Part shown: positions 32,931 to 41,473 of the stretch, in pieces | Numbering within the stretch: the stretch's first letter is position 1 | Layout of the letters: every line of letters begins with the position of its first letter | From: Bacillota bacterium | GTDB lineage: Bacteria > Bacillota > Clostridia > Peptostreptococcales > Anaerovoracaceae | Reading direction: 5' to 3' | Assembly (NCBI GenBank): GCA_017436705.1 | Contig: JAFSCP010000045.1 | Coordinates: 1 to 64,000 of the forward strand | DNA: 64,000 nucleotides | Program-made: the position numbers and the translations under genes | The notes under the pieces: model-generated | Seen by the model: only the letters and a program-made list of their open reading frames with translations | What the model was told of the DNA's origin: nothing | Databases searched by the model: none

Positions 32931-33080
32931 GAGACTGAGGAGGAATTCACTGCGGCAACTACTGAGATTCCTGAAACAGATGTAATTGCTGAAATCAAAA
33001 AATATAAAGAACTGTTCGACCTGGGTGCAATTACCGAAGAAGAATTCGCAGCCAAGAAAAAACAGCTCATGGGAATTTAA
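32931..33080 (+). pseudogene. SHOCT-domain gene remnant
   Basis: A frame ending at the stop 33078-33080 encodes about 49 residues containing I-K-K-Y-K-E-L-F-D-L-G-A-I-T-E-E-E-F and A-A-K-K-K-Q-L-M-G, a clear SHOCT (short C-terminal) domain, the tail that ends many small bacterial proteins. The frame has no ATG, GTG or TTG with a ribosome site near its beginning, and the ATG at 32929 is in another frame. It looks like the leftover 3' end of a decayed gene, or one hit by a frameshift near 32930. Confidence 0.6.
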
Positions 33081-33104
33081 TTTCCGCATAAGGAGGCGAA
33101 AATA

Positions 33105-34835
33105 ATGACTTATTCACAGACAGGAAAACGCACATTATTCATAGCAGCGCTGGTACTTATCTTAGTGCTTGCCGCTTCATTCCTCATGGCAGACACTGCC
33201 CACGCAGCAAGCAAGGCCATTTCCAGCGAGGCTGACTTTAAAAAGATTGCCAAGGACCTGGACGGCGACTACTATCTGACCCAGGACATCAAACTTTCAG
33301 CCAATACAGTAATCAAGGGAACTTTCACAGGGACGCTCGATGGTAAAGGTTACAGTATCAACATGTATGCCCCAACCAAACTTCCTGAGGTGGAACGTAC
33401 CTACTCTTACGGACGCTTCATGAAGGCAGAAGGAGCAACATTTAAGAATCTGAAGATTAAAGGTGCTTCTTTCGAGGTAAAGAAAAGCTGGGATGACCAG
33501 ATGCTGGGCGGTCTGGTAGGTACTGCCAAGAACTGTACTTTCCAGAAAATCAGTATTACCGGAACCATTAAGATGACTCTCAGCGGTGGTCTGGACCACG
33601 GCGGTATCGTAGCAGAAGCAGAAAACTGCATATTCAAGAGCTGCACCACAAGCTCCAAGAGCCAGCTCATCGCAGAAACCTCTTCCAAGCAGTATGTCTG
33701 CATCGGCAGATTCGCAGGCTCCTCCAACGGCTGTACTTATGAAAAATGTACAACTGCAGGCACCGTATCCATCAAGACTGCAGGCATGGTGCGCCATCAG
33801 GGCTTCGTTGACATCGGCGGCGGCACAGACACATATACAAACTGCACAAACAAAGCAAACATCACCGTAAGCGGCGGCTACTACATGCCGAGAGTTTCCG
33901 GCATCGGCCAGATTGGTATTTACGATAACTGCAAGAACACCGGGGATATCAAGTGTACTTTTTCCAAGGCAAACAGTGGTGCCTTAGTAGGCGGCATCAT
34001 GTGCGCAAATAACGACACTGACTGCATGGGTAAGGTGACCAACTCTTCCAACAGCGGCGACATTACAGTTACATACTCCAGCACTTTCGAGGCAGACCGT
34101 AACGGCAATAACGACGCAGCAGTAGGCGGCATCGCGTCTATGGGCTCCGCCATCAACTGCAAAAACAGCGGCAAGATCAAAGTTTACATGAAGACAAGCA
34201 GCGCGTACATGTCCCAGTGCGTACCGCAGATCGGCGGCATCGTAGGCTATGCGGGCCTGGGCTACTGGGAATTCGTTGAAGGCAGCGACATCGTCAAGGA
34301 CTGTAAGAATACCGGCTCCGTATCATTTACTGACAACGGCACCAGCCCTGACCCTTGCGTAGGCGGCATCACCGGCTGCGGCGGCATCATCAGCGAATGT
34401 TACAACACTGCAAGCATCACAGTATCCAAGAAAGAAGGCTTCCGCGTGGGCGGCATCACAGGTGGCGCCAACGGCGTAGAAAACTGCTATAACACAGGTA
34501 AGGTTACAGGAAAGGGTATCGGCGACGCTTCCGGCATTGCTGCTACTTATGAATACAACAAGTTAAACCCTGGTTATGTAAGATACAACTACAATACCGG
34601 CAAAATTACTGCTGAGTACCACGGCGGTCCGGGAACAGTTGTAAACAGCGCGTACACCAACGCCAACGATAATTGTATCTACGACAATTACTCCACAACC
34701 GGCCAGCTGTACGGCAAGTACATCACAGGCGCCAAGGGCACAGAAGTCGACGCCATCAACTTCGAAAACTGCCCGGCACTCTCACAGGACATCTGGAAGA
34801 TGAACAAAGACGGTACGAGATTGATTTTTAAGTAA
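33105..34835 (+). CDS. Secreted beta-helix repeat surface protein
   Basis: A 576-residue exported protein with a signal peptide (about 1-36, cleavage near T-A-H-A-A). The mature part opens with a Y-L-T-Q-D-I-K-L segment and then repeats a G-G-I-x-G-x-x-x ... C-x-N-x-G-x-(I/V) pattern about a dozen times, as in GLUG-type and right-handed beta-helix adhesins. Cysteines at the repeat turn (N-C, S-C, D-C) are unusually regular. No LPXTG motif, S-layer domain or choline-binding domain is seen, so how it stays on the cell is unclear. AAGGAGG precedes the ATG. Confidence 0.8.
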   Translation: MTYSQTGKRTLFIAALVLILVLAASFLMADTAHAASKAISSEADFKKIAKDLDGDYYLTQDIKLSANTVIKGTFTGTLDGKGYSINMYAPTKLPEVERTYSYGRFMKAEGATFKNLKIKGASFEVKKSWDDQMLGGLVGTAKNCTFQKISITGTIKMTLSGGLDHGGIVAEAENCIFKSCTTSSKSQLIAETSSKQYVCIGRFAGSSNGCTYEKCTTAGTVSIKTAGMVRHQGFVDIGGGTDTYTNCTNKANITVSGGYYMPRVSGIGQIGIYDNCKNTGDIKCTFSKANSGALVGGIMCANNDTDCMGKVTNSSNSGDITVTYSSTFEADRNGNNDAAVGGIASMGSAINCKNSGKIKVYMKTSSAYMSQCVPQIGGIVGYAGLGYWEFVEGSDIVKDCKNTGSVSFTDNGTSPDPCVGGITGCGGIISECYNTASITVSKKEGFRVGGITGGANGVENCYNTGKVTGKGIGDASGIAATYEYNKLNPGYVRYNYNTGKITAEYHGGPGTVVNSAYTNANDNCIYDNYSTTGQLYGKYITGAKGTEVDAINFENCPALSQDIWKMNKDGTRLIFK

Positions 34836-34852
34836 AGTATAAGAAAAGAAAA

Positions 34853-34900
34853 CCGGCCCCCGGACGTCAGATTGATGACGATTGAGGGGCCGGATTTTTT
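34853..34900. terminator. Terminator after the surface protein gene
   Basis: CCGGCCCC ... GGGGCCGG stem followed rightward by ATTTTTT, between convergent genes. Confidence 0.75.
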
Positions 34901-34904
34901 AGTA

Positions 34905-35588
34905 CTATGGAATGGATTGGGCCATTTTTTCGATGGTTTCCATGTCGCAGGTGCCGATGATGTTATAAAAATATATTCCGTCTGACCATGATAAGGCATT
35001 GTTGCCAAGCTTAGAGTAAGAGTAGCCCTTGTGGCCGTTGATTGTTGTTTCAAAGAAAATTGCCTCTTCATTATCGAGGCCTATACCGATAGATTCAAGG
35101 TTTCCATCTTGTGAATACATTATTGTTTGACCATTTCGGTTTTCGTAAGTCATATGCAAACTAAAACTGGATAATTGCTCTTTAGTTATTTTATATCCCC
35201 AAGGCTTCTTTGGTTTAACCGGCTCGAATTCCGTTGGAATTTCAGTATCTTCAGGGTATTCCACGTCAAAGGTAATGTCCAGTGTACCGGAGGCGTCGTT
35301 CTGTGTTTCATTCCATGTAATTGAAGGTTTCGTTAAAACTACAGCACATGCAACAAGCCCCAGGAGCATTACAGCGACTACTGCTACAAGCAGAGCGCGG
35401 CGTATTCTGCGGTGGCCTACATGCACATATTTCCGCTCACTTCTGTCAAGTTCGTCAATTATTTTTTGCATGCTCTCTTCGAATTCAGGTGAAAACTGAT
35501 AGTTCAGTTCTGCTGAATCGATTTCGCTGGTCCAGGCATATTCCCGTGCCAGAGCATCTCCTAATGCTAATTTTAAATTACTAACCAT
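34905..35588 (-). CDS. Probable anti-sigma factor (membrane-bound)
   Basis: A 227-residue protein with a cytosolic N-terminal segment (about 1-65), one TM helix (about 66-87) and an extracellular C-terminal domain that resembles DUF4367-type domains of Firmicute anti-sigma factors. Its first codons overlap the end of the sigma factor gene by 8 nt, the usual arrangement of a sigma/anti-sigma pair. No zinc-binding H-x3-C-x2-C motif is present at the N-terminus, so it is not a ZAS-type protein. It presumably holds the sigma factor inactive until an envelope signal arrives. Confidence 0.75.
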   Translation of the reverse strand: MVSNLKLALGDALAREYAWTSEIDSAELNYQFSPEFEESMQKIIDELDRSERKYVHVGHRRIRRALLVAVVAVMLLGLVACAVVLTKPSITWNETQNDASGTLDITFDVEYPEDTEIPTEFEPVKPKKPWGYKITKEQLSSFSLHMTYENRNGQTIMYSQDGNLESIGIGLDNEEAIFFETTINGHKGYSYSKLGNNALSWSDGIYFYNIIGTCDMETIEKMAQSIP

Positions 35589-36123
35589 GATAAATCCCCC
35601 TTGTCTTTTTTAACAGCATAGCACGGCCACGCTGAAGTCGTTTTTTGGCAGTTTCTGTCGAAATGTCGAGAAGTCTGGCTGTTTCAGGCAGGGTATAATC
35701 GAAGAAGCCGTGAAGATACAGTACCTCGCGGTATATCTTCGGAAGCTGCAGAATTTCGTCAGCAAGAACTTGTCGGCTTATATGTTCGAATGCAGAGTCA
35801 GGAATTTGCAGATGGTAATCGTCCGCGAACTCCTCATGATCATAGTGCTGGCGTGTTTCCTGTTCAAGCAGCGTAAGCGCTGCATTTTCGGTAATTACCA
35901 GCAGGAAACGGATGGTTTCGGGCGATTTAATTTCACCGACCTTGTGAATGTTTTTAGTAACACGAATAAATGCCTCTTGCAGAGCATCTTCTGCAAGTAC
36001 GTGATTATTCAGAATTTTAAGTGCTCGGTAAAACATCAGGTCGCGATGTTCGTCATACAGCTCCTGGAATTTGCTTTTTTCCTCGTCCGTGTCAAGCAGA
36101 GCAAGGTAAGGGTATATCAGCAT
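35581..36123 (-). CDS. ECF-type RNA polymerase sigma factor
   Basis: About 180 residues with region 2 (about 17-85: E-L-Y-D-E-H-R-D-L-M, A-L-K-I-L-N-N-H-V-L-A-E-D-A-L-Q-E-A-F) and region 4 (about 115-170: Y-R-E-V-L-Y-L, Y-T-L-P-E-T-A-R-L-L-D-I-S, T-A-K-K-R-L-Q-R-G). The start at 36123 is chosen because GGAGGA lies 7 nt upstream; two upstream in-frame ATGs are too close to or before that site. It is paired with the anti-sigma gene and lies divergent to a run of small secreted proteins that may be its targets. Confidence 0.88.
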   Translation of the reverse strand: MLIYPYLALLDTDEEKSKFQELYDEHRDLMFYRALKILNNHVLAEDALQEAFIRVTKNIHKVGEIKSPETIRFLLVITENAALTLLEQETRQHYDHEEFADDYHLQIPDSAFEHISRQVLADEILQLPKIYREVLYLHGFFDYTLPETARLLDISTETAKKRLQRGRAMLLKKTRGIYHG

Positions 36124-36175
36124 GGACATGTCCTCCGTAATATTCTTTATATACATAATAACCTGTAGGCAAGAG

Positions 36176-36223
36176 AAAAGGGGACATTTTTTCGTGTTTT
36201 TTGAAAAAAGTTGTCCCCTTTTT
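36176..36223. terminator. Hairpin with T-tract upstream of the secreted protein cluster
   Basis: AAAAGGGGACA / TGTCCCC with an AT-rich internal region and a final TTTTT. It lies in the divergent intergenic region between the sigma gene and the first secreted protein gene, so it may be an attenuator for the rightward genes or a barrier between them. Confidence 0.5.
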
Positions 36224-36300
36224 GCTGGAAATGGAGGTTTGTATTAGTAAGAAGGGCAAAGACAAGAAAAGTCAATTTTTGCCAGGGGGGGTGAAACGCA

Positions 36301-36720
36301 ATGCGTAAAGGTTTAACAATCTTAATGATGGCAGTACTGCTTATGACGGCAGCAATCGTACCTGCACAGGCAGCAGTGATTCCGGGGGAAGTAGTTGCGC
36401 CGATGGCGATGTATCATCAAGAAGCAAAAGCATCATTAAGCATATCTTCTGCAGGAATAGCTGAAGCAGAAGGCCGGATTACCGGATTAGCAGGAACAAC
36501 CACCAAATGCTCAATCAGCCTTTATCTCCAGAGATATGAGGACGGTGATTGGGAAGATATTGCAATGTGGACAGATTCCGCGAATGCAGTGAGCTTGACA
36601 CTCACAAGACCTCTTGGGGTGGATAGCGGTTATAAGTACCGTGCTAAGGCAATATGCTATGCATATTCTGGAAACAAGATGGAATATGTGACAAAATATA
36701 GCATGGAGATTAGTTGTTAG
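36301..36720 (+). CDS. Small secreted protein, unknown function
   Basis: A 139-residue protein with a Sec signal peptide (about 1-24, ending V-P-A-Q-A-A). The mature domain of about 110 residues is beta-rich, with C-S-I-S-L-Y-L-Q-R-Y and a Trp-rich D-W-E-D-I-A-M-W stretch, and two further Cys (C-Y-A-Y, S-C at the end). I know similar small secreted proteins in Clostridia but no function. The start is preceded by an extreme purine run (GGGGGG) 7 nt away. Confidence 0.7.
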   Translation: MRKGLTILMMAVLLMTAAIVPAQAAVIPGEVVAPMAMYHQEAKASLSISSAGIAEAEGRITGLAGTTTKCSISLYLQRYEDGDWEDIAMWTDSANAVSLTLTRPLGVDSGYKYRAKAICYAYSGNKMEYVTKYSMEISC

Positions 36721-36738
36721 AAAAGGAGGCATGAGGCT

Positions 36739-37383
36739 ATGAGAAAAAAATTTTTAATTCTACTTGTTGTAGTGCTTTTAGTTGTGGCAATGAATCCAAC
36801 AACTGTTTTTGCTACCAATGCAATTCATAGAGATGTACCGTATACAGCAACAGGAGTATTAACAGATGATGAAGGAAACAACTATAATATAACAGGGATC
36901 TTGGTTGGGACAAATCAAACGAATGCTCGCGGTGCAGAAACAAGTGCCACTTATAGATATGATATTCCAGCGGAAATCATGGCATCAGGAGGCTCGATGA
37001 CTGAATATGGTAATGATAGTGCTTATGCGTCTACCGTATATCTTACGATTCATTATCTTCACACCGATGAATATCCAGTGGAATACCTGTTGCAGAGAGT
37101 ATCGGGGTATTGGAACGTATCTGCAAGTAATACTTTAGTGACATCATCTAAACTATCTTACGCTTGCACATCACCTGGTTTTGACCAGAATGAAACTGTA
37201 ATTATGATGCCTGTAAGCAATAATTTTAATGTAGCTACTGGATACAACCAGTATGTTCCAGAAAACATACCTACAGCTATGGTGTCTGCCGCATTAGACT
37301 TAGAATATGCGATGGGTACATCAAGAAAATGGTCTTTCAGATTACAGACAACTGTGGTTCAACAAGGTGTAGACTTTTTTTAG
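36739..37383 (+). CDS. Secreted protein, unknown function, AT-rich
   Basis: A 214-residue protein with a signal peptide (about 1-25, F-A-T) and a beta-rich mature domain with many Tyr, Thr and Asn. No domain recognised. Codon use is visibly more AT-rich than in its neighbours (runs of TTA, ATA, AAT), hinting at a different origin. It starts 18 nt after the previous gene, with AAAGGAGGC upstream, so the two are co-transcribed. Confidence 0.68.
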   Translation: MRKKFLILLVVVLLVVAMNPTTVFATNAIHRDVPYTATGVLTDDEGNNYNITGILVGTNQTNARGAETSATYRYDIPAEIMASGGSMTEYGNDSAYASTVYLTIHYLHTDEYPVEYLLQRVSGYWNVSASNTLVTSSKLSYACTSPGFDQNETVIMMPVSNNFNVATGYNQYVPENIPTAMVSAALDLEYAMGTSRKWSFRLQTTVVQQGVDFF

Positions 37384-37414
37384 TATGTAGATAAGTTTCA
37401 GTAGAGGGATAAAT

Positions 37415-37816
37415 ATGAAGAAAATATACATCATTTGCGGTATCGGAATCGCTTTAAGCGTTTTAGTAATAGGCATTGTTCACCTATGTCTGCTGCCTGC
37501 CTATCAGTCGACATTCATCTGGTCTGAGTGGATAACAGTAGGCGTATTTGTAGCGAGGCCTCTTCTCTGGAGTTTCATCGGCGTGCTGCTTGCGGCAGTG
37601 CTGCTGCGTAACGTAAAGCTTCCATCCCCGCTGAAATACCTGGCTGTGGCGGGAATCGCTGTCATTGCAGCGCTCCTGGTGATATCTGTGACGGATTTCG
37701 GCCAGAACTCGCCGGCACTTTACCGCACGATTATCGTGCTTACAAACAATACATGGGTATTCGGAATATGTGGCCTGCTGACAGGAGCAGGCGTCAGCGC
37801 TATGAAGAAAGAGTGA
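37415..37816 (+). CDS. Hypothetical membrane protein
   Basis: A 133-residue membrane protein with four predicted helices (about 4-24, 37-63, 69-90 and 108-127). No family recognised. It follows the AT-rich secreted protein gene by 31 nt and may belong to the same transcription unit. Confidence 0.66.
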   Translation: MKKIYIICGIGIALSVLVIGIVHLCLLPAYQSTFIWSEWITVGVFVARPLLWSFIGVLLAAVLLRNVKLPSPLKYLAVAGIAVIAALLVISVTDFGQNSPALYRTIIVLTNNTWVFGICGLLTGAGVSAMKKE

Positions 37817-37917
37817 GATATGTGTCCGCTTTAACTGTTTGCTGAGCTAATGATATGGACAATCATTCTTGTGTGCAGTAGAATATATTTACCAAAAGAA
37901 CCGGAAGGGGGATTCTT

Positions 37918-38268
37918 ATGAAAGGCAAACTCAGAATTCTTGCAGAGAATCTGATATTCGCAATACCTTTTACTGCTCTTACCTTCATGCTCAGATTTTA
38001 TGAGTTGCCGGACTCAAGAGTGGTAATGCCTGCTTTCTGGTCTCAGATGCTGCGCAACTATGTGATTGTGTATGTGCTCATAACTGCGGTAAGATTGATT
38101 GAACCGTATGTGAAACGAATCCCTCTTAAATGGAAGCGCGAGACCGCAGAGAAATATGAAAAACTCTTATTTATAGCTTTCTACATGCTGGGGGGGTTAG
38201 TGGCGTATCTGCTTTTAAGATCGGCAGCAATTGACAAGCTCGGATATCTGCCGCGTCTACCTTTCTAG
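37918..38268 (+). CDS. Hypothetical membrane protein
   Basis: A 116-residue membrane protein with about three helices (about 9-26, 45-65 and 84-104) and a basic central loop K-R-I-P-L-K-W-K-R. No family recognised; size and layout resemble DUF3021-like proteins, but I would not assert this. GGAAGGGGG precedes the ATG by 5-8 nt. Its 3' end overlaps the remnant HTH gene on the other strand by 12 nt. Confidence 0.62.
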   Translation: MKGKLRILAENLIFAIPFTALTFMLRFYELPDSRVVMPAFWSQMLRNYVIVYVLITAVRLIEPYVKRIPLKWKRETAEKYEKLLFIAFYMLGGLVAYLLLRSAAIDKLGYLPRLPF

Positions 38269-38454
38269 TAAATCTTCAATTGAACATCCTAAGACTTTGG
38301 CCAGGCGGTATACTGTATCAGTGCTGGCCTGATCCAGGCAAACTTCAGAGGGCGTTTTCCTGGACCCGCATTTGGTTTTCTCACGGAAAACAAACGGGCG
38401 TTTTAAGAAAAAAATTAAGGCTTTTTGCATGATTTCTGAGTGAATTTCATGCAA
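38257..38454 (-). pseudogene. Remnant of an XRE-type HTH gene, disrupted by a MITE-like element
   Basis: Only the 3' end is convincing: the frame encodes T-D-T-V-Y-R-L-A-K-V-L-G-C-S-I-E-D-L-L-E, the C-terminal end of a Cro/CI helix-turn-helix regulator. Upstream (from about 38350) the frame passes into the 232-bp inverted-repeat element and loses all similarity, and no start with a ribosome site precedes it. I read it as a gene truncated when the element inserted. Confidence 0.6.
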
Positions 38455-38581
38455 AAAGCCTTAATTTTTTGTATGTGGGTGGCAGGGTTTGATATAATTC
38501 GGCAGGATTCGACGGGCGGTTTTCGTAAACCCGTGAAATGTTTTCTGTGGGAAAACCAGCCCCGCCTGAAAGAAAACGCCC
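38350..38581. mobile_element. MITE-like element with 10-bp terminal inverted repeats
   Basis: A 232-bp non-coding block with a perfect 10-bp terminal inverted repeat: GGGCGTTTTC (38350-38359) and GAAAACGCCC (38572-38581). The centre is a perfect 24-bp inverted repeat (38409-38432 / 38447-38470) with a 14-nt loop, and two imperfect copies of a ~50-bp module (TTTTC ... ACCCG ... TTTTCT ... GGAAAAC) lie on either side. There is no transposase and no clear target-site duplication. Together with the intact 3' remnant, the element fills the 327-nt space between the membrane protein and HD genes. Confidence 0.55.
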
Positions 38582-38596
38582 ACCCCTTCCAGCTGG

Positions 38597-39259
38597 TTAC
38601 ATCATCGTCTGGCCGTTGATTACCAGGGAGAAGGTAACTCCCAGAGCTTCAGCGGCTTTTTTGCAGAGGAGCATGCGCTGGAGGAAAATTTCGAAGTACT
38701 CCAGCACGGTGCACATTTCGTCCTCGATGGTCAGGTCCAGGCAGATGTCGCCTTCTGTGATCAGGACCTCGGAGCGTGTAACTGAGTAGTTTACGCGGTC
38801 GTGGATATCGAAGGACTGAATGGAACGGTTGCGGACGCGGGAGCGGCGCACATCAGTTTTGTCGGCGATGATGAGGGCCGCGGCCACTGAGTTGACAGGG
38901 AAGGCCGTGGACTCGTCATGGTTTCCGATGGCGGTGATGATGGTCGCGATGTCGTCCGGGTCAGCGCCCATGTTGTCCAGTAATCGGAAAGCCATGACGG
39001 CGCCGCTCTGGGCATGGTCTACACGGTTGACGATATTGCCGATATCGTGGAGATATCCGGCGATTTTTACAAGTTCGATTTCGTGGTCTGAGTGGCCGAG
39101 AGTGCGCAGAATTTCGGCTGCAGTGGTGGCTACTTTGGTCACGTGGGCGAAGCTGTGTTCTGTGAATCCCAGGGCTGTGAGTGATTCATCAGCTTTCTGG
39201 ATGTATGCCTTTACGGCGCTGTTGTTTTTTATGTCTTCAAATGTAATCTTCAAGATCAT
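38597..39259 (-). CDS. HD-domain phosphohydrolase
   Basis: A 220-residue protein with an HD-domain metal site: H-S-F-A-H-V (about 37-42), G-Y-L-H-D-I-G-N (about 69) and G-N-H-D-E-S (about 113), then I-I-A-D-K-T-D, a set found in PgpH/YqeK-like phosphohydrolases. Substrates are likely phosphorylated or nucleotide compounds. The annotated ATG at 39259 sits only 1 nt from AAAGGGGA, so the TTG two codons downstream (39253) may be the real start. It forms a leftward group with the next two genes. Confidence 0.82.
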   Translation of the reverse strand: MILKITFEDIKNNSAVKAYIQKADESLTALGFTEHSFAHVTKVATTAAEILRTLGHSDHEIELVKIAGYLHDIGNIVNRVDHAQSGAVMAFRLLDNMGADPDDIATIITAIGNHDESTAFPVNSVAAALIIADKTDVRRSRVRNRSIQSFDIHDRVNYSVTRSEVLITEGDICLDLTIEDEMCTVLEYFEIFLQRMLLCKKAAEALGVTFSLVINGQTMM

Positions 39260-39276
39260 TCCCCTTTCTTTATAAT

Positions 39277-39462
39277 CTATTTTTTAAGATTCCTGTAGCG
39301 GCGCAGGTTGGTGAAGCCGGCAAACAGTGAAACGACTGTCACAAGTCCGAACATGACTGTGGCACTGCCGCCGCCTGCAAGCAGGTCTTTGATGAGCATA
39401 ACGCCCCAGCCCGCTGCCACTGCGAACCATATGATTGCTACTATTAAAGGTGCTTTGTTCAT
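39277..39462 (-). CDS. Small two-helix membrane protein
   Basis: About 61 residues with two TM helices (about 4-23 and 32-49) and a basic C-terminus R-R-Y-R-N-L-K-K. The ATG at 39462 is preferred because GAAGGGA lies about 8 nt upstream and a longer start would overlap the DUF2804 gene. Function unknown. Confidence 0.62.
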   Translation of the reverse strand: MNKAPLIVAIIWFAVAAGWGVMLIKDLLAGGGSATVMFGLVTVVSLFAGFTNLRRYRNLKK

Positions 39463-39476
39463 TTTAATTATCCCTT

Positions 39477-40523
39477 CTACCATTTATTATGTACTTTTTC
39501 GGCGAATCCGATAAAATCTTTCAGCTCAATTACTGTACCGTCGTCAAGAACTGCCTTGCCGGTGAAACGGCCGAAAACCTGATGCTGGTCGCTGAGAATG
39601 AGTTTCACGTCGGTGCAGGACGCGCGGTCAAGAATCGGCACGAAGTCCATTTCGAATCTGCCGTCGTCGCTGGTGAATGTCCAAGGCTTAAGATAGTCTT
39701 CTGTCTGGCCGCCTTTGCCGTCATCTTTCATCGGAATGTTGAAAGTTACCTGGCTCAGTTTGTGGGCTTTGCCGTCATAGAAGAGCATGTTTTCGCTGGC
39801 TGCGGAGGTGTCTCCGAAACCGTAGCCGATGTTGAAGCCGAATGGTACGCCGTCAACCAGTCCGGAAGCGCTGCCCCAGTACCAGGTGTTTTCGTAGGTC
39901 CACACGCCGCGTCCCCAGTCCAGAACACCGAAAGTCTTGTCAGGGGTGAATTCGTAAACCTTGTCGTCGAACCAGACCTTGCCGGAAGCGGCCATGCAGT
40001 TAATTTTCTGGTTGTAGTAGAATGCTGTTTCCTTTTCAGGGAAAGGTGTTACGATGACCATGGAATCCTGCTCAGGGTTTTCCAGGCGGATCTGGCCGGA
40101 AATCGCCTTGCCTTCGAAGAAATTGTCCATGCGGAATGTAATCATGCGGTGGTCGCCGTTATGCTTGAAGTCGATGTTGTATCTGCTGTTTCCATGGGAC
40201 ACATCGCCTTTTGCCGATGTAGCCGGAAAGCCCAGTTTTCCAAGGGTCATGACGGACATAGGGCTGTTTGTGTGCTGCCAGCCAGTTCTGAAGTCCAGAA
40301 GGGAAATGCTGTCCAGTCCCATGTAGGAATTGTCTGCGATGGTGAGTGCCACACCGAAATTGTCGCCTCCGATGTAGTAGTAGTCCCATTCTTTGATGCG
40401 GAGTGCGCCGCCTTTGATGGCCTTGCGGTCATAGTCGAGGATCAGGCTCCTGGCGTAGCCTTTTTCTATAAGTCTGCCTTTTTTGTCGAGCAGTGGATGA
40501 CGGGTAGTAATTTCGTGCTGCAT
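39477..40523 (-). CDS. DUF2804 family protein
   Basis: A 348-residue protein matching the DUF2804 family. Its first half has L-D-K-K-G-R-L-I-E-K-G and W-D-Y-Y-Y-I-G-G-D-N, the second W-G-R-G-V-W-T-Y-E-N-T-W-Y-W-G-S-A-S-G and G-Y-G-F-G-D-T-S. The fold is a beta-sandwich akin to lipid-binding or carotenoid-hydratase-like (CrtC-type) proteins; no catalytic role is known. GGAGGGA precedes the ATG. Leftward, upstream of the small membrane protein and HD hydrolase genes. Confidence 0.85.
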   Translation of the reverse strand: MQHEITTRHPLLDKKGRLIEKGYARSLILDYDRKAIKGGALRIKEWDYYYIGGDNFGVALTIADNSYMGLDSISLLDFRTGWQHTNSPMSVMTLGKLGFPATSAKGDVSHGNSRYNIDFKHNGDHRMITFRMDNFFEGKAISGQIRLENPEQDSMVIVTPFPEKETAFYYNQKINCMAASGKVWFDDKVYEFTPDKTFGVLDWGRGVWTYENTWYWGSASGLVDGVPFGFNIGYGFGDTSAASENMLFYDGKAHKLSQVTFNIPMKDDGKGGQTEDYLKPWTFTSDDGRFEMDFVPILDRASCTDVKLILSDQHQVFGRFTGKAVLDDGTVIELKDFIGFAEKVHNKW

Positions 40524-40629
40524 ATTATTCCCTCCGGATTTCTTAAAGATTTATACTATAAAGATAACAAATTTACGAGATTTTGGCAAGAAAATAAGGT
40601 ATAATAGAGGTTAAAGGGAGGTAAATTTT

Positions 40630-41463
40630 ATGTTTAATTTGGGATGTCACCTTACCTCATCCAAAGGTTATGAGAACATGGCCAGAGAGGCCATTAAGAT
40701 AAATGCCGATACTTTTCAGTTCTTTACCCGCAATCCCCGGGGCGGCAAGGCCAAGGACATTGACCCTGCCGACGTGGAAAGGTTCCTGGCCCTCGCAAAG
40801 GAAGCCGGCATCGGCAAAATAGTCGCCCACGCACCTTACACTCTGAACCCATGCTCGGCGGAGCAGCGGACAAGGGACTTTGCTTTCATGGCAATGTCGG
40901 ACGACCTGCGGCGCATGGAGTACACGCCGGGCAACTATTATAATTTCCATCCGGGAAGTCACGTTGGTCAGGGAACTGAGGCCGGAATCCAGATGATTGC
41001 AGATCTGCTTAACCGCATCCTTACGCCGGAGCAGACTACCACTGTGCTTCTTGAAACCATGGCGGGCAAGGGCAGCGAAATCGGCGGTCGTTTCGAGGAA
41101 CTTGCGGCAATAATCGACAAAGTCCACCTCAAGGACAAAATTGGTGTCTGTCTGGACACCTGCCACGTTCATGACGGCGGCTACGATATTGTAAACGATC
41201 TGGACGGCGTAATCGCTGAATTTGACCGGGTTATAGGCATCAATCGCTTAAAGGCGATTCACATAAACGACAGCCAGAACATTTGCGGCGCCCACAAAGA
41301 CAGGCATGCCTGCATCGGCGAGGGGCATATAGGCACAGAGACTATTGCGGCGGTACTCAATCATCCAAAACTGAAGGGCCTGCCGGCCATTCTTGAGACT
41401 CCGCAGCCGGACCTTGCCGGATACGCCGCAGAAATACAGATGTTGAGAGAAAAGGAAATATAG
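40630..41463 (+). CDS. nfo: Deoxyribonuclease IV (AP endonuclease)
   Basis: A 277-residue three-zinc AP endonuclease of base excision repair, cutting 5' of abasic sites. The metal-binding motifs are all present: [31 protein letters not shown] and [12 protein letters not shown]. Length is standard. AAAGGGAGG precedes the ATG. It is followed 10 nt later by butyrate kinase. Confidence 0.95.
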   Translation: MFNLGCHLTSSKGYENMAREAIKINADTFQFFTRNPRGGKAKDIDPADVERFLALAKEAGIGKIVAHAPYTLNPCSAEQRTRDFAFMAMSDDLRRMEYTPGNYYNFHPGSHVGQGTEAGIQMIADLLNRILTPEQTTTVLLETMAGKGSEIGGRFEELAAIIDKVHLKDKIGVCLDTCHVHDGGYDIVNDLDGVIAEFDRVIGINRLKAIHINDSQNICGAHKDRHACIGEGHIGTETIAAVLNHPKLKGLPAILETPQPDLAGYAAEIQMLREKEI

Positions 41464-41473
41464 GAGAGACACC

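Noticed and set aside
39489-40604. 371-codon rightward frame opposite the DUF2804 gene
   Set aside because: The leftward strand has conserved Trp/Gly motifs of DUF2804 and a good ribosome site; the rightward frame has none.
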